From: Acinetobacter wuhouensis
GTDB lineage: Bacteria > Pseudomonadota > Gammaproteobacteria > Pseudomonadales > Moraxellaceae
Length of the DNA stretch: 64,000 nucleotides
Assembly: GCF_001696605.3 (NCBI RefSeq)
Contig: NZ_CP031716.1
Location: 2,418,001-2,482,000, forward strand
Direction: 5' to 3'
The translations under genes and the position numbers were made by a program. Below are positions 46,196 to 56,234 of the stretch, piece after piece (positions within the stretch are counted from its first letter, which is position 1; each line of letters opens with the position of its first letter). The notes under the pieces are model-generated. The model was not told where the DNA came from, did not search any database, and saw only the letters and a list, made by a program, of their open reading frames with translations.

Positions 46196-46633
46196 ATGAA
46201 ACACCCTAAAGAAATGACTGGACTCGAGTTTTTACAAGCAATGGTAGATGGGCATATCCCTAGAGCTTCCATCTCTGAAACCATTCCTATGGATTTAGAT
46301 GAGATATCTCATGGTCACGCCAGCTTTAAAGTCAAAGCGGATAGCCGTCATTTAAACCCTTTAGGTGGTGTGCATGGAGGTTTCGCTGCGACAGCGCTTG
46401 ATTCTGCAACGGGCTGTGCTGTACACACCACACTTGAAGCAGGTGTCGGTTATGGCACCATCGATTTGAATGTAAAAATGTGTCGCCCTGTGCCTAAAGA
46501 CAAAGAATTACTGGCAATTGGTTCAGTAATTAATTTAAGTAAAAACCTTGCAATTTCAGAAGGTAAATTGGTTGATGAAGATGGAAAACTTTATGCACAT
46601 GCAACTGCCACTTGTATGATTATTCGTCCATAA
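46196..46633 (+). CDS. PaaI-family hotdog thioesterase
   Basis: A 145-aa hotdog-fold acyl-CoA thioesterase. The signature HLNPLGGVHGGFAATALDSA contains the typical GGVHGG, followed by GYGTIDLNVKMCRPVPKDKE and the end HATATCMIIRP. It is cytoplasmic. The acyl-CoA substrate cannot be told. AAGGATAAA precedes the start by 7-8 bases. Confidence 0.9.
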   Translation: MKHPKEMTGLEFLQAMVDGHIPRASISETIPMDLDEISHGHASFKVKADSRHLNPLGGVHGGFAATALDSATGCAVHTTLEAGVGYGTIDLNVKMCRPVPKDKELLAIGSVINLSKNLAISEGKLVDEDGKLYAHATATCMIIRP

Positions 46634-46648
46634 TTTCGAATCAGTGCC

Positions 46649-46718
46649 GAGTGCTATTCAATTGAATGGCACTTACTCTGCTGATGAGTTAGCACTGGCA
46701 TTCAGTTGAATTTGCACT
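46649..46718. repeat. Two neighbouring palindromes with related sequence
   Basis: AGTGCTATTCAATTGAATGG with CACT (46649-46672) is a near-perfect palindrome. The second (46691-46718) has the same core, ATTCAGTTGAAT, with flanking GCACT/AGTGC-type arms. The two are 18 bp apart. They may be part of the thioesterase terminator or a protein-binding site. Confidence 0.4.
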
Positions 46719-46722
46719 TCAT

Positions 46723-46755
46723 AAAAAAGACCACACTATTTTCATAATGCGGTCT
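46723..46755 (-). terminator. Terminator of the GT-repeat lipoprotein gene
   Basis: On the minus strand AGACCGCATTAT pairs with ATAGTGTGGTCT (two G-T pairs) and is followed by six U. Confidence 0.8.
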
Positions 46756-46782
46756 ATATAACTTACTTAGTGAATGATTATT

Positions 46783-47694
<912 letters not shown>

Positions 47695-47920
47695 ATTATT
47701 CCCCAACAATTTTTCATTTATTGTTCTATTAAATTATGTTTTTTCAAAGAATATTTCTATACCCCAAATGAGGTATAAAATAACAAAATTTACGAATCGA
47801 GAAGCCATGATATAAAAAATTTAAAGCGAAAAATACTCCATAAATTGGCTATGCTATATATGAAAGAAAAGGCTTCAGTCTATTGATGAAATGCACATTC
47901 AATCTCTAAATCACTAAAAA

Positions 47921-48475
47921 TTACTCAGTCACATTTTGCTTCGTTCTGATCAAATCTTTAACACTAAATCCTACACTTTGCGCATAGCGCAAAAATTCTG
48001 TCACCTGTGCTTCATCTGGATGAGGATTTCGAGATAGTAACCATAGGTACTTACGTTTTGGCTCTCCGACCAAAGCCATCTGATATTGTGGATCTATTTT
48101 GAGCACCCAATAATCACCTCGGGCAACGGGCAACCAACGAATCGCTTCAGGAATAAAACTGACTTTAAATTTCGAATTAAATGGCTCATTGCTAATAAAA
48201 GCCTCACCTAATGAGCGTAGTTCTTTTCCATCATGGGTCATACAACGGTTATCTACCGCAACATTTCCATACTCATTTACCGTATAACGTGCTGTTACAT
48301 CAGATTTACATTCTTTTTGGAAATACATCGGCTTACGCGCAACTTCATACCATAATCCAAGGTATTGGCTTAACTCTAATTTCGGAACAGCAGCTAAAGT
48401 TGTATTTTCGGCATAAGCTTTAGGAAAAATTCCAGCCACAAAAAAAATTGCGCCAATTATTATTACTTTCTTCAT
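47921..48475 (-). CDS. Lipocalin (Blc-type)
   Basis: A 184-aa beta-barrel lipocalin. The first motif LGLWYEVARKPMYFQ (GxW type) and the later GDYWVLKIDPQYQMALVGEP are typical of the bacterial Blc group. A Sec signal peptide (MKKVIIIGAIFFVAGIFPKA, then YA) is visible, but I see no lipobox Cys, so it is more likely periplasmic than lipid-anchored. The ATG at 48475 is chosen to give a normal signal peptide; a TTG/ATG 12 codons upstream is less likely. Confidence 0.88.
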   Translation of the reverse strand: MKKVIIIGAIFFVAGIFPKAYAENTTLAAVPKLELSQYLGLWYEVARKPMYFQKECKSDVTARYTVNEYGNVAVDNRCMTHDGKELRSLGEAFISNEPFNSKFKVSFIPEAIRWLPVARGDYWVLKIDPQYQMALVGEPKRKYLWLLSRNPHPDEAQVTEFLRYAQSVGFSVKDLIRTKQNVTE

Positions 48476-48638
48476 ATTATCAATATTGGGTAATGTTTTA
48501 AATAATTGCACCTTATCCCCTCAAAACGACTTTCTAATATTTATAATAAAATAATCATAAATTAAACAAACGACTGTAGCATTATGTATCCTCCACGATA
48601 CAAAATACGACAGCCTTAAGTTTTATTCACCCAAATTA

Positions 48639-50660
48639 TTACTGCAATAATCTGGCTTTCAGACGCACAATTTCATCCCTTAATCGCGCTGCTTGTTCAA
48701 ACTGCAATTCTTTCGACGCTTTTAACATCTCTTTTTCCAGCTTGGTAATGTGCTTGGTAAATAATTTAGGATCAGACAATAAATGTTGTTCATCAGCAGT
48801 CAATGCTTGATGCTGCTCTGCAATCCCAGCTTCAATTTCTTCATCTTTTAGCACTTCACCTGTATCAATCTCTTTGATCACTTGTCTTACTGCACTGCGT
48901 GGTGTAATGCCATGTTCTTCATTGAATTGAATTTGTTTGGTTCTACGGCGATCAGTTTCATCGATCGCTTTTTGCATCGAATCCGTTATACGATCCGCAT
49001 ATAAAATTGCTTTACCTTTCACATGACGAGCAGCACGACCAATGGTTTGAATTAAAGAGCGTTCAGAACGTAAAAAACCTTCTTTATCTGCATCGAGGAT
49101 AGCAACCAAAGACACTTCTGGCATGTCCAAACCTTCACGTAATAAGTTGATTCCAACCAAGACATCATGCACACCTGTACGAAGTTCATGAATAATTTTC
49201 ACACGTTCTACAGTATCAATATCAGAGTGCAAATAAGCAACTTTAACCCCATATTCTTTTAAATAAGAAGTTAAATCTTCTGCCATACGCTTAGTCAAAG
49301 TTGTGACAAGTACGCGCTCATCCAATTCTTTACGAATATTAATTTCAGATAAAACATCATCGACTTGGGTCAATACTGGACGTATTTCAATGGTAGGATC
49401 GACCAATCCTGTAGGTCGTACTACCTGCTCTGCCACTTGTTCAGATTTTTCTAGTTCATATTTTGCAGGCGTTGCACTGACATAAATCGTTGCAGGAACG
49501 ATACGTTCCCATTCTTCAAATTTCATCGGACGATTGTCTAAAGCACTCGGTAAACGGAAACCATAATTGACTAAGTTTTCCTTACGCGAACGGTCACCTT
49601 TATACATTGCACCAATTTGTGGAACAGTCACGTGAGATTCGTCGATAATCAACAAAGCATCGTCTGGGATATAGTCGAACAATGTCGGCGGTGCTTCACC
49701 TGCTGGTCGTCCAGATAAATGACGAGAATAGTTTTCGATACCATTGGTATAGCCCAATTGTTGCATCATTTCTAAATCATAACGGGTACGTTGCTCAATC
49801 CGCTGCAATTCAATCAGTTTGTCATTTTCTTTAAAATAAACTTGACGCTCTTTGAGTTCTTCTTTGATCGTACCAATCGCACGTTCTAAATTATCTTTCG
49901 GTGTGACATAGTGACTTTTTGGATAAATCGTCACACGCGGTGCTTTGCGTACCAATTTTCCAGTAATTGGATCAAACCAACGAATCGAATCCACTTCATC
50001 ATCAAACAATTCAACCCGTACTGCATGTTGATCAGATTCCGCAGGGAAAATATCAATAATTTCCCCTCGAATACGATATGTACCACGTAAGAATTCTAAT
50101 TCATTCCGCGTATATTGCATTTCAACTAAGCGTCGAATGATGTCATCACGACTAATTCGGTCACCTTGCACGATATGCAACAACATACTCATATAGGCAT
50201 TTGGATCACCCAAACCATAAATGGCAGATACAGAAGCCACAATAATCGCATCACGGCGTTCTAATAATGCCCGTGTCGCAGAAAGGCGCATTTGGTCAAT
50301 ATGGTCATTAATCGCGGAGTCTTTCTCGATAAATGTGTCCGAAGATGGTACATAAGCTTCAGGTTGATAGTAGTCATAATAACTGACAAAATATTCAACC
50401 GCATTATTGGGGAAAAATGCTTTAAACTCGCCATAAAGTTGTGCTGCTAAGGTTTTATTATGCGCCATGATAATGGTTGGTCGTTGCGTTTGTGCAATGA
50501 CATTTGCCATGGTATAGGTTTTACCTGAACCCGTTACACCTAATAAGAGTTGATCGTGTAATCCCCGATTGACACCATCAACCAATTTAGCAATCGCTTG
50601 GGGCTGATCTCCCGCAGGTTGATAATTTGTCACAAGTTCAAAAGGTTGATTTTCACTCAC
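48639..50660 (-). CDS. uvrB: Excinuclease ABC subunit B
   Basis: A DNA damage-recognition helicase-like subunit of nucleotide excision repair, 673 aa. Walker A is GVTGSGKT (residues 41-48). The beta-hairpin region [20 protein letters not shown], helicase motif [12 protein letters not shown], and the motif VI stretch [14 protein letters not shown] are present. The C-terminal UVR domain ([20 protein letters not shown]) binds UvrC. Monocistronic. Confidence 0.97.
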   Translation of the reverse strand: MSENQPFELVTNYQPAGDQPQAIAKLVDGVNRGLHDQLLLGVTGSGKTYTMANVIAQTQRPTIIMAHNKTLAAQLYGEFKAFFPNNAVEYFVSYYDYYQPEAYVPSSDTFIEKDSAINDHIDQMRLSATRALLERRDAIIVASVSAIYGLGDPNAYMSMLLHIVQGDRISRDDIIRRLVEMQYTRNELEFLRGTYRIRGEIIDIFPAESDQHAVRVELFDDEVDSIRWFDPITGKLVRKAPRVTIYPKSHYVTPKDNLERAIGTIKEELKERQVYFKENDKLIELQRIEQRTRYDLEMMQQLGYTNGIENYSRHLSGRPAGEAPPTLFDYIPDDALLIIDESHVTVPQIGAMYKGDRSRKENLVNYGFRLPSALDNRPMKFEEWERIVPATIYVSATPAKYELEKSEQVAEQVVRPTGLVDPTIEIRPVLTQVDDVLSEINIRKELDERVLVTTLTKRMAEDLTSYLKEYGVKVAYLHSDIDTVERVKIIHELRTGVHDVLVGINLLREGLDMPEVSLVAILDADKEGFLRSERSLIQTIGRAARHVKGKAILYADRITDSMQKAIDETDRRRTKQIQFNEEHGITPRSAVRQVIKEIDTGEVLKDEEIEAGIAEQHQALTADEQHLLSDPKLFTKHITKLEKEMLKASKELQFEQAARLRDEIVRLKARLLQ

Positions 50661-50838
50661 AATAATTCACTCTTTGACCAATTTGAAAGACACAGCTTCT
50701 AGTTTAACAGAAAGCGATTGAAACAACGGTTTCATCTCATTTTAAATGGGGCTTTTTACACAATATTCAACAAATACCCTTGACCCTTTTGGGTTTCAAT
50801 AGCAACATGGAAACAAGCCGATTACAAGATGAAAAAAC

Positions 50839-51621
50839 ATGACTTATCACTACCATGATGAAAGCATAATCAAAGAGTTACCTGAAGACACAATTTTTGT
50901 CTTTGGCAGTAATATGGCGGGCACTCATCAAGGTGGTGCTGCAAAAACAGCATTATTATACTTCGGTGCGACGAAAGGAGTTGGTCGTGGCTGGGCGGGG
51001 CAAAGTTTTGCGATTCCAACCATGAATGAGCATTTACAACAAATGCCACTTTCTCAAATCCAACATTATATTGATGATTTTAAAATTTATACTAAAAATC
51101 ACCTTAAAATGAAGTACTTCATTACCTCAGTGGGTTGTGGTGTCGCAGGTTATAAAGTTGAAGAAATTGCACCAATGTTTAAAGGCATTTCACGCAATGT
51201 TATTTTCCCTGTTTCATTCCGTCCATTTGTAGAAAAAACACTGCCTAAACTGACACAAAAACTGCTACACAGTTTCCTCACAGCAGATGTTATTTTCAGT
51301 GCAAATTTAGAACAAAAAGTTCAAGATTTAGATTTAACTGAAGCTGAAAAGAGTTTAGCCCAAATCGTGATTAATACACCAATGTATCCTACTGATAGTA
51401 ATGGGCGAGATCGTAGCTTTGAAATCAGTGATATTCTAAATACGCTTAAGAGCAAGCAAGTGATTGATGCTGATATTCAGCATGATGAAACAAAAACACT
51501 TGGCGGGGTAATTTTAGCAATTATAGAGTTGTATAATATTAACGAGCATGATTTTATAGAAGCGTGGAATGCTCAAAAAGAAATTTCTCCACCTAAAGCT
51601 GCAAATAAGGCTAAAAAATAA
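50839..51621 (+). CDS. A1S_2505-type macro-like protein with C-terminal extension
   Basis: A 260-aa protein. The first 135 residues belong to the family named after A. baumannii A1S_2505 (found in phages and chromosomes, macro-domain-like, thought to bind ADP-ribose derivatives): FVFGSNMAGTHQGGAAKTAL, GQSFAIPTMN and FITSVGCGVAGYKVEEIA. The C-terminal 110 residues are helical (DLDLTEAEKSLAQIVINTPM) and not recognised. The gene stands alone between uvrB and a diguanylate cyclase gene. Confidence 0.75.
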   Translation: MTYHYHDESIIKELPEDTIFVFGSNMAGTHQGGAAKTALLYFGATKGVGRGWAGQSFAIPTMNEHLQQMPLSQIQHYIDDFKIYTKNHLKMKYFITSVGCGVAGYKVEEIAPMFKGISRNVIFPVSFRPFVEKTLPKLTQKLLHSFLTADVIFSANLEQKVQDLDLTEAEKSLAQIVINTPMYPTDSNGRDRSFEISDILNTLKSKQVIDADIQHDETKTLGGVILAIIELYNINEHDFIEAWNAQKEISPPKAANKAKK

Positions 51622-51684
51622 GCTATATTATACTTAGGCTTTATTTTAAATTTTTTACAACATTTATAAAAACAAGGAATCATT

Positions 51685-53100
51685 ATGGGGGAAGTCGATC
51701 TATCTATTTTCAACTTATCTCCCATGGCAATGTGGATCCAAGACTTTAGTGCGGTCAAAAAAACTTTCCAGCAATGGCTAGACGATGGTGTTGAAGACCT
51801 AGAACAATACCTTCTAGATGATCCTGAACGCTTACAACCTTGCTTAGTAATGATTCGCACTATTCGTGTGAATCAAAGCACTTTAGATATGTATGAAGCA
51901 TCCAATCTAGATGAAATCTTACATAGCTTTGCAAACTTACACTCAGAAAAAATCAGTATAGAAAAGGTCAATTTTTTTGTTTCTTTATGGAATAAGAAAA
52001 CACAATACATTTGTCCATCTGTAAACTATACCTGTAAAGGCAAACAAATTGATATTCAACTTAAAGCCAGTTTTATGCCTGGCTATGAAGACAGCTGGGA
52101 GCGTTTGTTGCTGACAACTGAAAATATTTCTGATTACCAAAATGCGCGACGATTTGCTGAAACTTTATTTTTACATTCCCCTACTGCATTGTGGGTAAGA
52201 GACTATAGCCAGATCAAAGTAATATTTGACCAACTAAGACAACAAGGCGTAAATGATCTCATCCGCCACATGACAAAACATCCGGAGTTTGCCAAAAAAT
52301 GCTTTGAAAGTGTAAAGAATATCGGCGTTAACCAAGCTTTACTCGACCTTTTTAAAGCTGGTAATAGACAATTGTTCTTTGACAATTTATGGCAAATTCT
52401 TCGGGAATCTAGTCAGCAAAATTTCCATGCCCAATTATTAGCTTTATGGAATGACGAACACCAACAAAGTAGAGAATGTGAGTATCAAACTGTTCATGGA
52501 GATATTCTCAATATACGTGAACAATTGGTGATCTTTCCAAATTCACATAATAATTGGGACACAGTGCAAATTGCATTTACAGATTTTTCTGAGCGAAAAA
52601 AATTAGAAAATCATTTATTACATCTCAGTAAGCACGATCAGCTCACTCAACTCTATAACCGTACTTTTTTTAATGATGAGATTTTAAAACTCCAATCTAC
52701 AATTTTTTACCCGGTATCCTGTGTATTTTTCGACCTCAATGGTTTAAAAGAAATTAATGACATCTATGGGCATGACCAAGGTGACCAAATTCTGAGAAGA
52801 TTTGGCAAAATTTTAAAAACAAGTATTACTCAAACCCATTATTCAGCTTCTCGACTTGGCGGAGACGAATTTGTCATTCTCATGCCGAAAGCAAAGCAAA
52901 TTCATATCAATAGATTATTAGATAAAATTCGTTATGAATTAGAAGTTGACCAAATCAAACATCCAGACTTCCCTATTCATGTTGCAATTGGTTATGCAAC
53001 GACACAGTCAAATGAGACCATTGAAGCCTTGCTTAAAAGAGCTGATGAAATTATGTATTCCAATAAGCAAGCTTTTTATAATTCATCTCTCAAAGATTAA
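51685..53100 (+). CDS. Diguanylate cyclase with two PAS-like domains
   Basis: A 471-aa soluble c-di-GMP synthase. Two similar N-terminal units, LSPMAMWIQDFSAVKKTFQQ (about 10-150) and HSPTALWVRDYSQIKVIFDQ (about 165-300), look like tandem PAS sensors produced by duplication. The GGDEF domain (about 310-465) has an intact active site GGDEF at 392-396 and DxLTxLYNR-like DQLTQLYNRTFF. No RxxD inhibitory site is found at its usual place, so product inhibition is probably absent. The signal sensed is unknown. A decayed GGDEF tail follows. Confidence 0.92.
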   Translation: MGEVDLSIFNLSPMAMWIQDFSAVKKTFQQWLDDGVEDLEQYLLDDPERLQPCLVMIRTIRVNQSTLDMYEASNLDEILHSFANLHSEKISIEKVNFFVSLWNKKTQYICPSVNYTCKGKQIDIQLKASFMPGYEDSWERLLLTTENISDYQNARRFAETLFLHSPTALWVRDYSQIKVIFDQLRQQGVNDLIRHMTKHPEFAKKCFESVKNIGVNQALLDLFKAGNRQLFFDNLWQILRESSQQNFHAQLLALWNDEHQQSRECEYQTVHGDILNIREQLVIFPNSHNNWDTVQIAFTDFSERKKLENHLLHLSKHDQLTQLYNRTFFNDEILKLQSTIFYPVSCVFFDLNGLKEINDIYGHDQGDQILRRFGKILKTSITQTHYSASRLGGDEFVILMPKAKQIHINRLLDKIRYELEVDQIKHPDFPIHVAIGYATTQSNETIEALLKRADEIMYSNKQAFYNSSLKD

Positions 53101-53179
53101 CATTAAAATAATAAGCTACACTAAATAATTAATAAAACTTAATGTTTAAAAATATAAATTAAATATAAATAATCAATAT

Positions 53180-53326
53180 TATGCCTCGCAACCCTTAACC
53201 TCTGCTATGGGTTTTGCAATGTCTCAACCTCATGAAAAAGTTGAAAATATGTTATGTCGCGCTGATATTAACATGTATGAAAAAGAAAAATATTATCAAT
53301 ATTTTGAACAAATTATTGAAGAATAA
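53180..53326 (+). pseudogene. 3' remnant of a second GGDEF gene
   Basis: Reading from 53180, the frame translates to TSAMGFAMSQPHEKVENMLC followed by RADINMYEKEKYYQY and stops at 53326. It matches the last 40 residues of the upstream cyclase in pattern (VAIGYATTQSNETIEALLKR, then ADEIMYSNKQAFY) without being identical. There is no GGDEF motif, and the preceding sequence is AT-rich noncoding. It is the tail of a lost paralogue. Confidence 0.75.
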
Positions 53327-53354
53327 ATTCTGATAAATATAAAAACGCTATAAT

Positions 53355-53386
53355 AAAAAATAGGTGCATCAAGCACCTATTTTTTA
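53355..53386. terminator. Bidirectional terminator
   Basis: AAAAAATAGGTGC (53355-53367) and GCACCTATTTTTT (53373-53385) form a 13-bp perfect stem with a 5-nt loop between convergent genes. Confidence 0.9.
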
Positions 53387-53404
53387 ACACTTCAACGTTT
53401 CAAC

Positions 53405-53587
53405 TTAACGTTTACCCATCGAACGACGTGTACCACGTGGTGGCATCCATGTGCGATCCGCGTATTGCTGTGGTTTTGGACGCATGTCTTCCACATCTTC
53501 ATCCGCAGGTTTCGCATCATTTGCATGCTTAACAGGAAATGGAAGTTTTACTACGGGCTTTTTCTTGGGAGTATTTTGGGTGCTCAT
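53405..53587 (-). CDS. Small basic protein, 60 aa
   Basis: Not assigned to a family. Short, Pro/Lys/Arg-rich and probably disordered (KKKPVVKLPFPVKHANDAKP, then YADRTWMPPRGTRRSMGKR). The ATG at 53587 (MSTQ) is preferred; a GTG three codons upstream is the alternative. A good terminator directly behind it supports a real gene. The codon pattern looks normal for this genome. Confidence 0.6.
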   Translation of the reverse strand: MSTQNTPKKKPVVKLPFPVKHANDAKPADEDVEDMRPKPQQYADRTWMPPRGTRRSMGKR

Positions 53588-53808
53588 GTGATTCACTCAA
53601 TTTTAACTCCGCATATTGTACGAAAATTTCTACGTCGATGCGAGTGATTGCCCAATTCAGTCTACATTTGTATTTTCTTGATACAGTATATTTTGAATTT
53701 TCGTGCATTTTTAGTGAATTTGCATATTTTTTGGGCGACCAACTTGCTATTTTTAAGCTATGATAGTGTGCTTTTTATTTTTTAATCCCTATAAGAAGGA
53801 ATACTGCC

Positions 53809-55035
53809 GTGGACGTACGTCTCTCTGATCGTGTAAATGCCATCAAACCGTCTCCAACGCTTGCTGTTACCAACAAAGCTGCTGAATTAAAAGCTGCTGG
53901 TAAAAATGTAATTGGACTCGGTGCTGGCGAACCAGATTTTGACACCCCACAACACATCAAAGATGCTGCTATTGCTGCAATTAATAACGGTTTTACAAAA
54001 TATACCGCTGTTGATGGTACACCAGGCCTAAAAAAAGCGATTATTGCAAAATTAAAACGTGACAATAATCTTGAATACGCTGCTAACCAAATCTTGGTTT
54101 CTTGTGGCGGTAAACAATCTTTCTTTAACTTGGCACTTGCTTTGTTAAACAAAGGTGATGAAGTGATCATCCCTGCACCTTACTGGGTAAGCTACCCAGA
54201 TATGGTGATCATCGCTGAAGGTGTGCCAGTTGTTGTAAAATGTGGTGAAGAACAACGTTTCAAAATCACGCCTGCTCAACTTGAAGCTGCTATCACTGAC
54301 AAAACGCGTTTAGTGGTATTAAACAGCCCTTCTAACCCTACAGGTATGATCTATACGAAAGCTGAATTAGAAGCTTTGGCTGAAGTTCTTCGTAAATATC
54401 CAGAAGTATTGGTTGCTTCTGATGATATGTATGAACCAATCCGTTGGGATGATGAGTTCTACAACATCGCAACTGTTGCACCTGATCTTTATGACCGTGT
54501 AATCGTGCTCAATGGTGTATCTAAAGCATATGCCATGACTGGCTGGCGTATTGGCTATGCAGCAGGTCCTGCAAAATTGATTGGTGCGATGAAAAAAATC
54601 CAGTCTCAATCCACTTCTAACCCAACTTCTATTTCACAAGTTGCTGCTGAAGCTGCATTGAATGGTCCTCAAGACGTTCTTCAACCAATGATCGAAGCGT
54701 TCCACCGTCGTCATGACTTAGTGGTAAATGGCTTGAATGACATTAAAGGTATCACTTGTCTTCCTGCTGATGGTGCATTCTATGCATATGCGAACATCCG
54801 TCCATTGATTCGTGCAAAAGGTTTAAAATCTTGCACAGAGTTCTCTGCATGGTTATTGGAAGAAACTGGTGTTGCTGTTGTTCCTGGTGATGCTTTCGGC
54901 TTAGGCGGTTATATGCGTATTTCTTATGCGACTGCTGACGAAGTATTGGTTGATGCGCTTGCACGTATCAAAAAAGCTGCTGATTCTATCGAAGGTGTAG
55001 ACGCTGCGATTGCTTCAATTGCTGCTGAAAAATAA
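53809..55035 (+). CDS. Class I aminotransferase (aspartate aminotransferase type)
   Basis: A 408-aa PLP-dependent aminotransferase of the AAT-Ib group. The GTG start is preceded by AGAAGGA. The conserved features are GAGEPDFDTPQHI, the Asn-containing NSPSNPTG, and the PLP lysine Lys239 in SKAYAMTGWRIGYA, with the Arg in GYMRISYATA. It likely transfers amino groups from aspartate or aromatic donors to 2-oxoglutarate. A terminator follows. aspC would be the usual symbol, but the donor is not proven. Confidence 0.92.
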   Translation: MDVRLSDRVNAIKPSPTLAVTNKAAELKAAGKNVIGLGAGEPDFDTPQHIKDAAIAAINNGFTKYTAVDGTPGLKKAIIAKLKRDNNLEYAANQILVSCGGKQSFFNLALALLNKGDEVIIPAPYWVSYPDMVIIAEGVPVVVKCGEEQRFKITPAQLEAAITDKTRLVVLNSPSNPTGMIYTKAELEALAEVLRKYPEVLVASDDMYEPIRWDDEFYNIATVAPDLYDRVIVLNGVSKAYAMTGWRIGYAAGPAKLIGAMKKIQSQSTSNPTSISQVAAEAALNGPQDVLQPMIEAFHRRHDLVVNGLNDIKGITCLPADGAFYAYANIRPLIRAKGLKSCTEFSAWLLEETGVAVVPGDAFGLGGYMRISYATADEVLVDALARIKKAADSIEGVDAAIASIAAEK

Positions 55036-55043
55036 TTTGTATT

Positions 55044-55075
55044 AAAAAATAGGGCGTTTTATACGCCCTTTTTTA
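55044..55075 (+). terminator. Terminator of the aminotransferase gene
   Basis: AGGGCGT (55051-55057) and ACGCCCT (55063-55069) form a 7-bp stem with A/T extension, followed by TTTTTT. Confidence 0.85.
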
Positions 55076-55190
55076 TTGCATTATAAACTGACTTTCATTA
55101 GGTGATGTATGCAAGTTTTAAAATAAAGTCCAACCTGTTGATATAGTTAAACAAAATAACGTAATACTCTTGCAAATTAGTTACTTAAAA

Positions 55191-55971
55191 TCTCTCAAGT
55201 GAAAGTCTCCGTTTTATCAGCACACATCAACTCAAGAAAGTTATGGTTATATTCGTTTAACAAGGTATTTACAGTCATAAGGCATTCAAATCAGTGAGTA
55301 TGCAGTCCGTTGTATTAAAAAACTAAATCAGTTGTACTGTAAGCGTCATAAGCGCTTTAAAAGGACAACAAATAGCGATCATAATCGTTCTGTTTACAAT
55401 AATTTATTAGAGCAAAACTTTGCAGTAACTACTCCGAATGTTGCATGGGTAAGTGATATTACGTACATATGGACGGGTGAAGGTTGGCTATATTTGGCTG
55501 CTTTAAAAGATCTTTGTAGCAAACAAGTGGTTGGCTATAGCTTAAGTGAACGGATGACAGCAGATCTCGTTTGCAATACACTGTGTATGGCGATTCGTAA
55601 TCATAAGCCATCGCAAGGATTAATTGTTCATTCGGACAGAGGAAGTCAATATTGTAGCCATGAATATCGCAATATGGTTGAACAGTATGGGTTTAAAGGT
55701 TCAATGAGTAAGCGGGGGGACTGTTTCGATAATGCGCCAATTGAAAGCTTTTGGGGCATACTCAAAAATGAATTAGTACATCATCGTCACTATAAAACAA
55801 GGGAAGAAGCCAAATCGGATATTACAAAATATATAGAGCTATTTTATAATCAGAGCAGAATTCAAAAAAGTCTGAATTTTAAGACACCGAATCAAATGGC
55901 AGAGGACTTTTATAAGTTAGCTGCATAGAATCTTCCAAGTGGAATTCTCCTGTAATTTCAGCACACATCAG
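55191..55971 (+). mobile_element. Decayed IS3-type element bounded by direct repeats
   Basis: A remnant of an IS3-family element different from the 1282-bp IS. The sequence at 55191-55230 and that at 55931-55970 are similar over about 39 bp in the same orientation (both end CAGCACACATCA). IS ends should be inverted, so the left end is missing and has been replaced by a right-end copy. OrfA is absent, and the remaining OrfB has an in-frame stop near its start. No target duplication is visible. Confidence 0.65.
55232..55928 (+). pseudogene. IS3-family transposase OrfB, truncated and interrupted
   Basis: The 5' part reads TQESYGYIRLTRYLQS, then a TAA (about 55277), then GIQISEYAVRCIKKLNQLYC in the same frame. 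The intact 3' part from 55332 includes the rve core with Asp in WVSDITYIW, Asp in VHSDRGSQYC and Glu in PIESFWGILKNEL, and the end TPNQMAEDFYK. The HTH region upstream and OrfA are missing, so it cannot transpose on its own. Confidence 0.8.
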
Positions 55972-55979
55972 TTTTAATA

Positions 55980-56234
55980 TTATTTATTTTCAGTACCACC
56001 ATAATTTACTAATTCTATAAATAAACTTAATATCACGCCCATTCCGAAAGATACACCAAACAACCAGTTTAATGAATCTAAATATTCATTTAATGTATTA
56101 CCCCAAACTTTACTTATAGTAAGACCAACTATTAAAAATATGGAAAGGACTAAAGTTCTTACTATAAAAGTTAAATAAGGTTTCCCCTTTATAGTAAAAA
56201 AAGTAGCAAAAAGAGTCATTATAATTTCTATCAT
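55980..56234 (-). CDS. Small membrane protein, putative immunity protein of the adjacent Rhs tip
   Basis: An 84-aa protein with about three hydrophobic segments (IIMTLFATFFTI, TFIVRTLVLSIFLIVGLTI, WLFGVSFGMGVILSLFIEL). Its start overlaps the end of the Rhs tip gene by 4 bp (ATGA), which indicates translational coupling as for toxin-immunity pairs. It resembles in size and layout the 87-aa membrane protein at 61087-61350, which also follows a related tip. The immunity role is inferred from position. Confidence 0.55.
   Translation of the reverse strand: MIEIIMTLFATFFTIKGKPYLTFIVRTLVLSIFLIVGLTISKVWGNTLNEYLDSLNWLFGVSFGMGVILSLFIELVNYGGTENK

Noticed and set aside
53539..53763. Plus-strand open frame overlapping the small basic protein and aminotransferase promoter
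   Set aside because: It runs through the promoter region, has no ribosome site and is hydrophobic by AT-richness alone.
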